A stretch of 64,000 nt of DNA from Candidatus Eiseniibacteriota bacterium (GTDB lineage: Bacteria; Eisenbacteria; RBG-16-71-46; CAIMUX01; WJJG01): positions 1 to 64,000 of the forward strand of contig JAGMBO010000002.1 of the NCBI GenBank assembly GCA_023129715.1, read 5' to 3'. Below the pieces are notes generated by a model that had not been told where the DNA came from, made no database searches, and worked only from the letters and a program-made list of their open reading frames with translations. Each line of letters starts with the position of its first letter. Within the stretch, counting starts at the first letter, position 1. This document shows, one piece after another, positions 63,616 to 64,000 of the stretch. The translations under genes and the position numbers were made by a program.

Positions 63616-64000
63616 TGAGCCGATTCGCGCTCACAAAGACGCTGTCGGCAGTTTCGCTGTCGCTCGTAATTGGGATTTGCCTGGTGGGATTCCAGGGATG
63701 TTCGGGTAACGATCCCACGGGCCCAGGTGAGGACACGCCGGCCGGGCCGACCGTCTCGATTCTGGCCCCCACTGATGGGGCAACGGTCTCCGGCGCGGTG
63801 ACGATCTCGGCGAGTGCGACCGACGCGGATACGGTCCGGTTCTTCGTCGAGGGGAACGAGATTGGTTTCGACGCTCTTGATCCCTATGAAGCCGTCTGGA
63901 ACACCGGAACGATTGCCAATGGCGACTGTGTGCTGCTGGTACGTGCGATTAGGGGCCAGCAATCGGCGGAGGACCAGGTGACCGTTGTGGTCGACAACGC
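63616..64000 (+). CDS. Ig-like lipoprotein, N-terminal part (cut by window edge)
   Basis: 128 complete codons from ATG 63616 (CAGGGGG upstream) running off the window. A signal peptide (LSAVSLSLVIGICLVGF) ends in a lipobox F-Q-G-C (Cys29), followed by Gly/Pro-rich SGNDPTGPGEDTPAGP. The next segment VSILAPTDGATVSGAVTISA and DTVRFFVEGNEIGFD is a bacterial Ig-like fold (Big_7 type) common in secreted proteins. The C-terminal function is outside the window. Confidence 0.8.

Overview
This window looks like chromosomal DNA of a high-GC, Gram-negative (diderm) bacterium. Outer-membrane systems are everywhere: a TonB-receptor-like barrel, an Omp85-like barrel, an OmpA-type protein, lipoproteins and a PilQ secretin. 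The mix of a FlgD-like C-terminal module, a three-domain IspG, a tricorn-type S41 protease, a radical SAM/DUF2344 fusion and NHL-like propellers resembles uncultivated FCB-group lineages such as Eisenbacteria or Krumholzibacteriota. That placement is inference; there is no rRNA gene to test it.

Layout. 1-5.4 kb is accessory: the end of an IS3-family element cut by the window edge, a repetitive FlgD-tailed secreted protein, two copies of a ~90-bp repeat, then an OmpA-like protein and a sulfatase-fold lipoprotein with visibly lower GC. 5.5-11.3 kb carries a radical SAM fusion gene and a TonB-receptor-like gene on the minus strand. 11.7-15 kb encodes a large secreted protein with about twelve GGDD...QG repeats plus HEAT repeats; a paralogue with a PDZ domain lies at 60.8-63.3 kb. 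15-22.8 kb holds a DUF4097 protein, a receiver/PEP-synthase-like fusion, a beta-propeller, a PfkB kinase and a small hydrolase. 22.9-24.2 kb is an SPFH plus ribbon-helix-helix pair behind a promoter with three boxes 11 bp apart. 24.5-44.9 kb is mostly metabolic and housekeeping: tricorn-like protease, UroD-like protein, glutamate dehydrogenase with a clear terminator, two unknown secreted proteins, DUF4136, a glutamine-amidotransferase-like hydrolase, IspG, RtcA, an HTH/WYL-type regulator, an Omp85-like protein, a TGS GTPase and a receiver-HDOD protein. A candidate structured RNA with its own promoter and terminator lies at about 42.06-42.23 kb.

45-60.3 kb is a 16-gene minus-strand type IV pilus cluster. 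It starts with a regulatory block (histidine kinase, response regulator, HD-GYP, STAS) and runs through pilB, pilC, pilin, four minor pilin-type genes and pilMNOPQ. Nearly all junctions overlap or nearly touch. A good sigma-54 -24/-12 match sits just before the kinase. The genes would together sense a signal, set c-di-GMP or output state, and build the pilus; retraction ATPase and prepilin peptidase are not in the window.

The items most worth a second look are the paired GGDD-repeat proteins, the structured RNA, the three-box SPFH/RHH promoter, the sigma-54-headed pilus cluster, and a 62-bp near-identical inverted repeat 9.7 kb apart.
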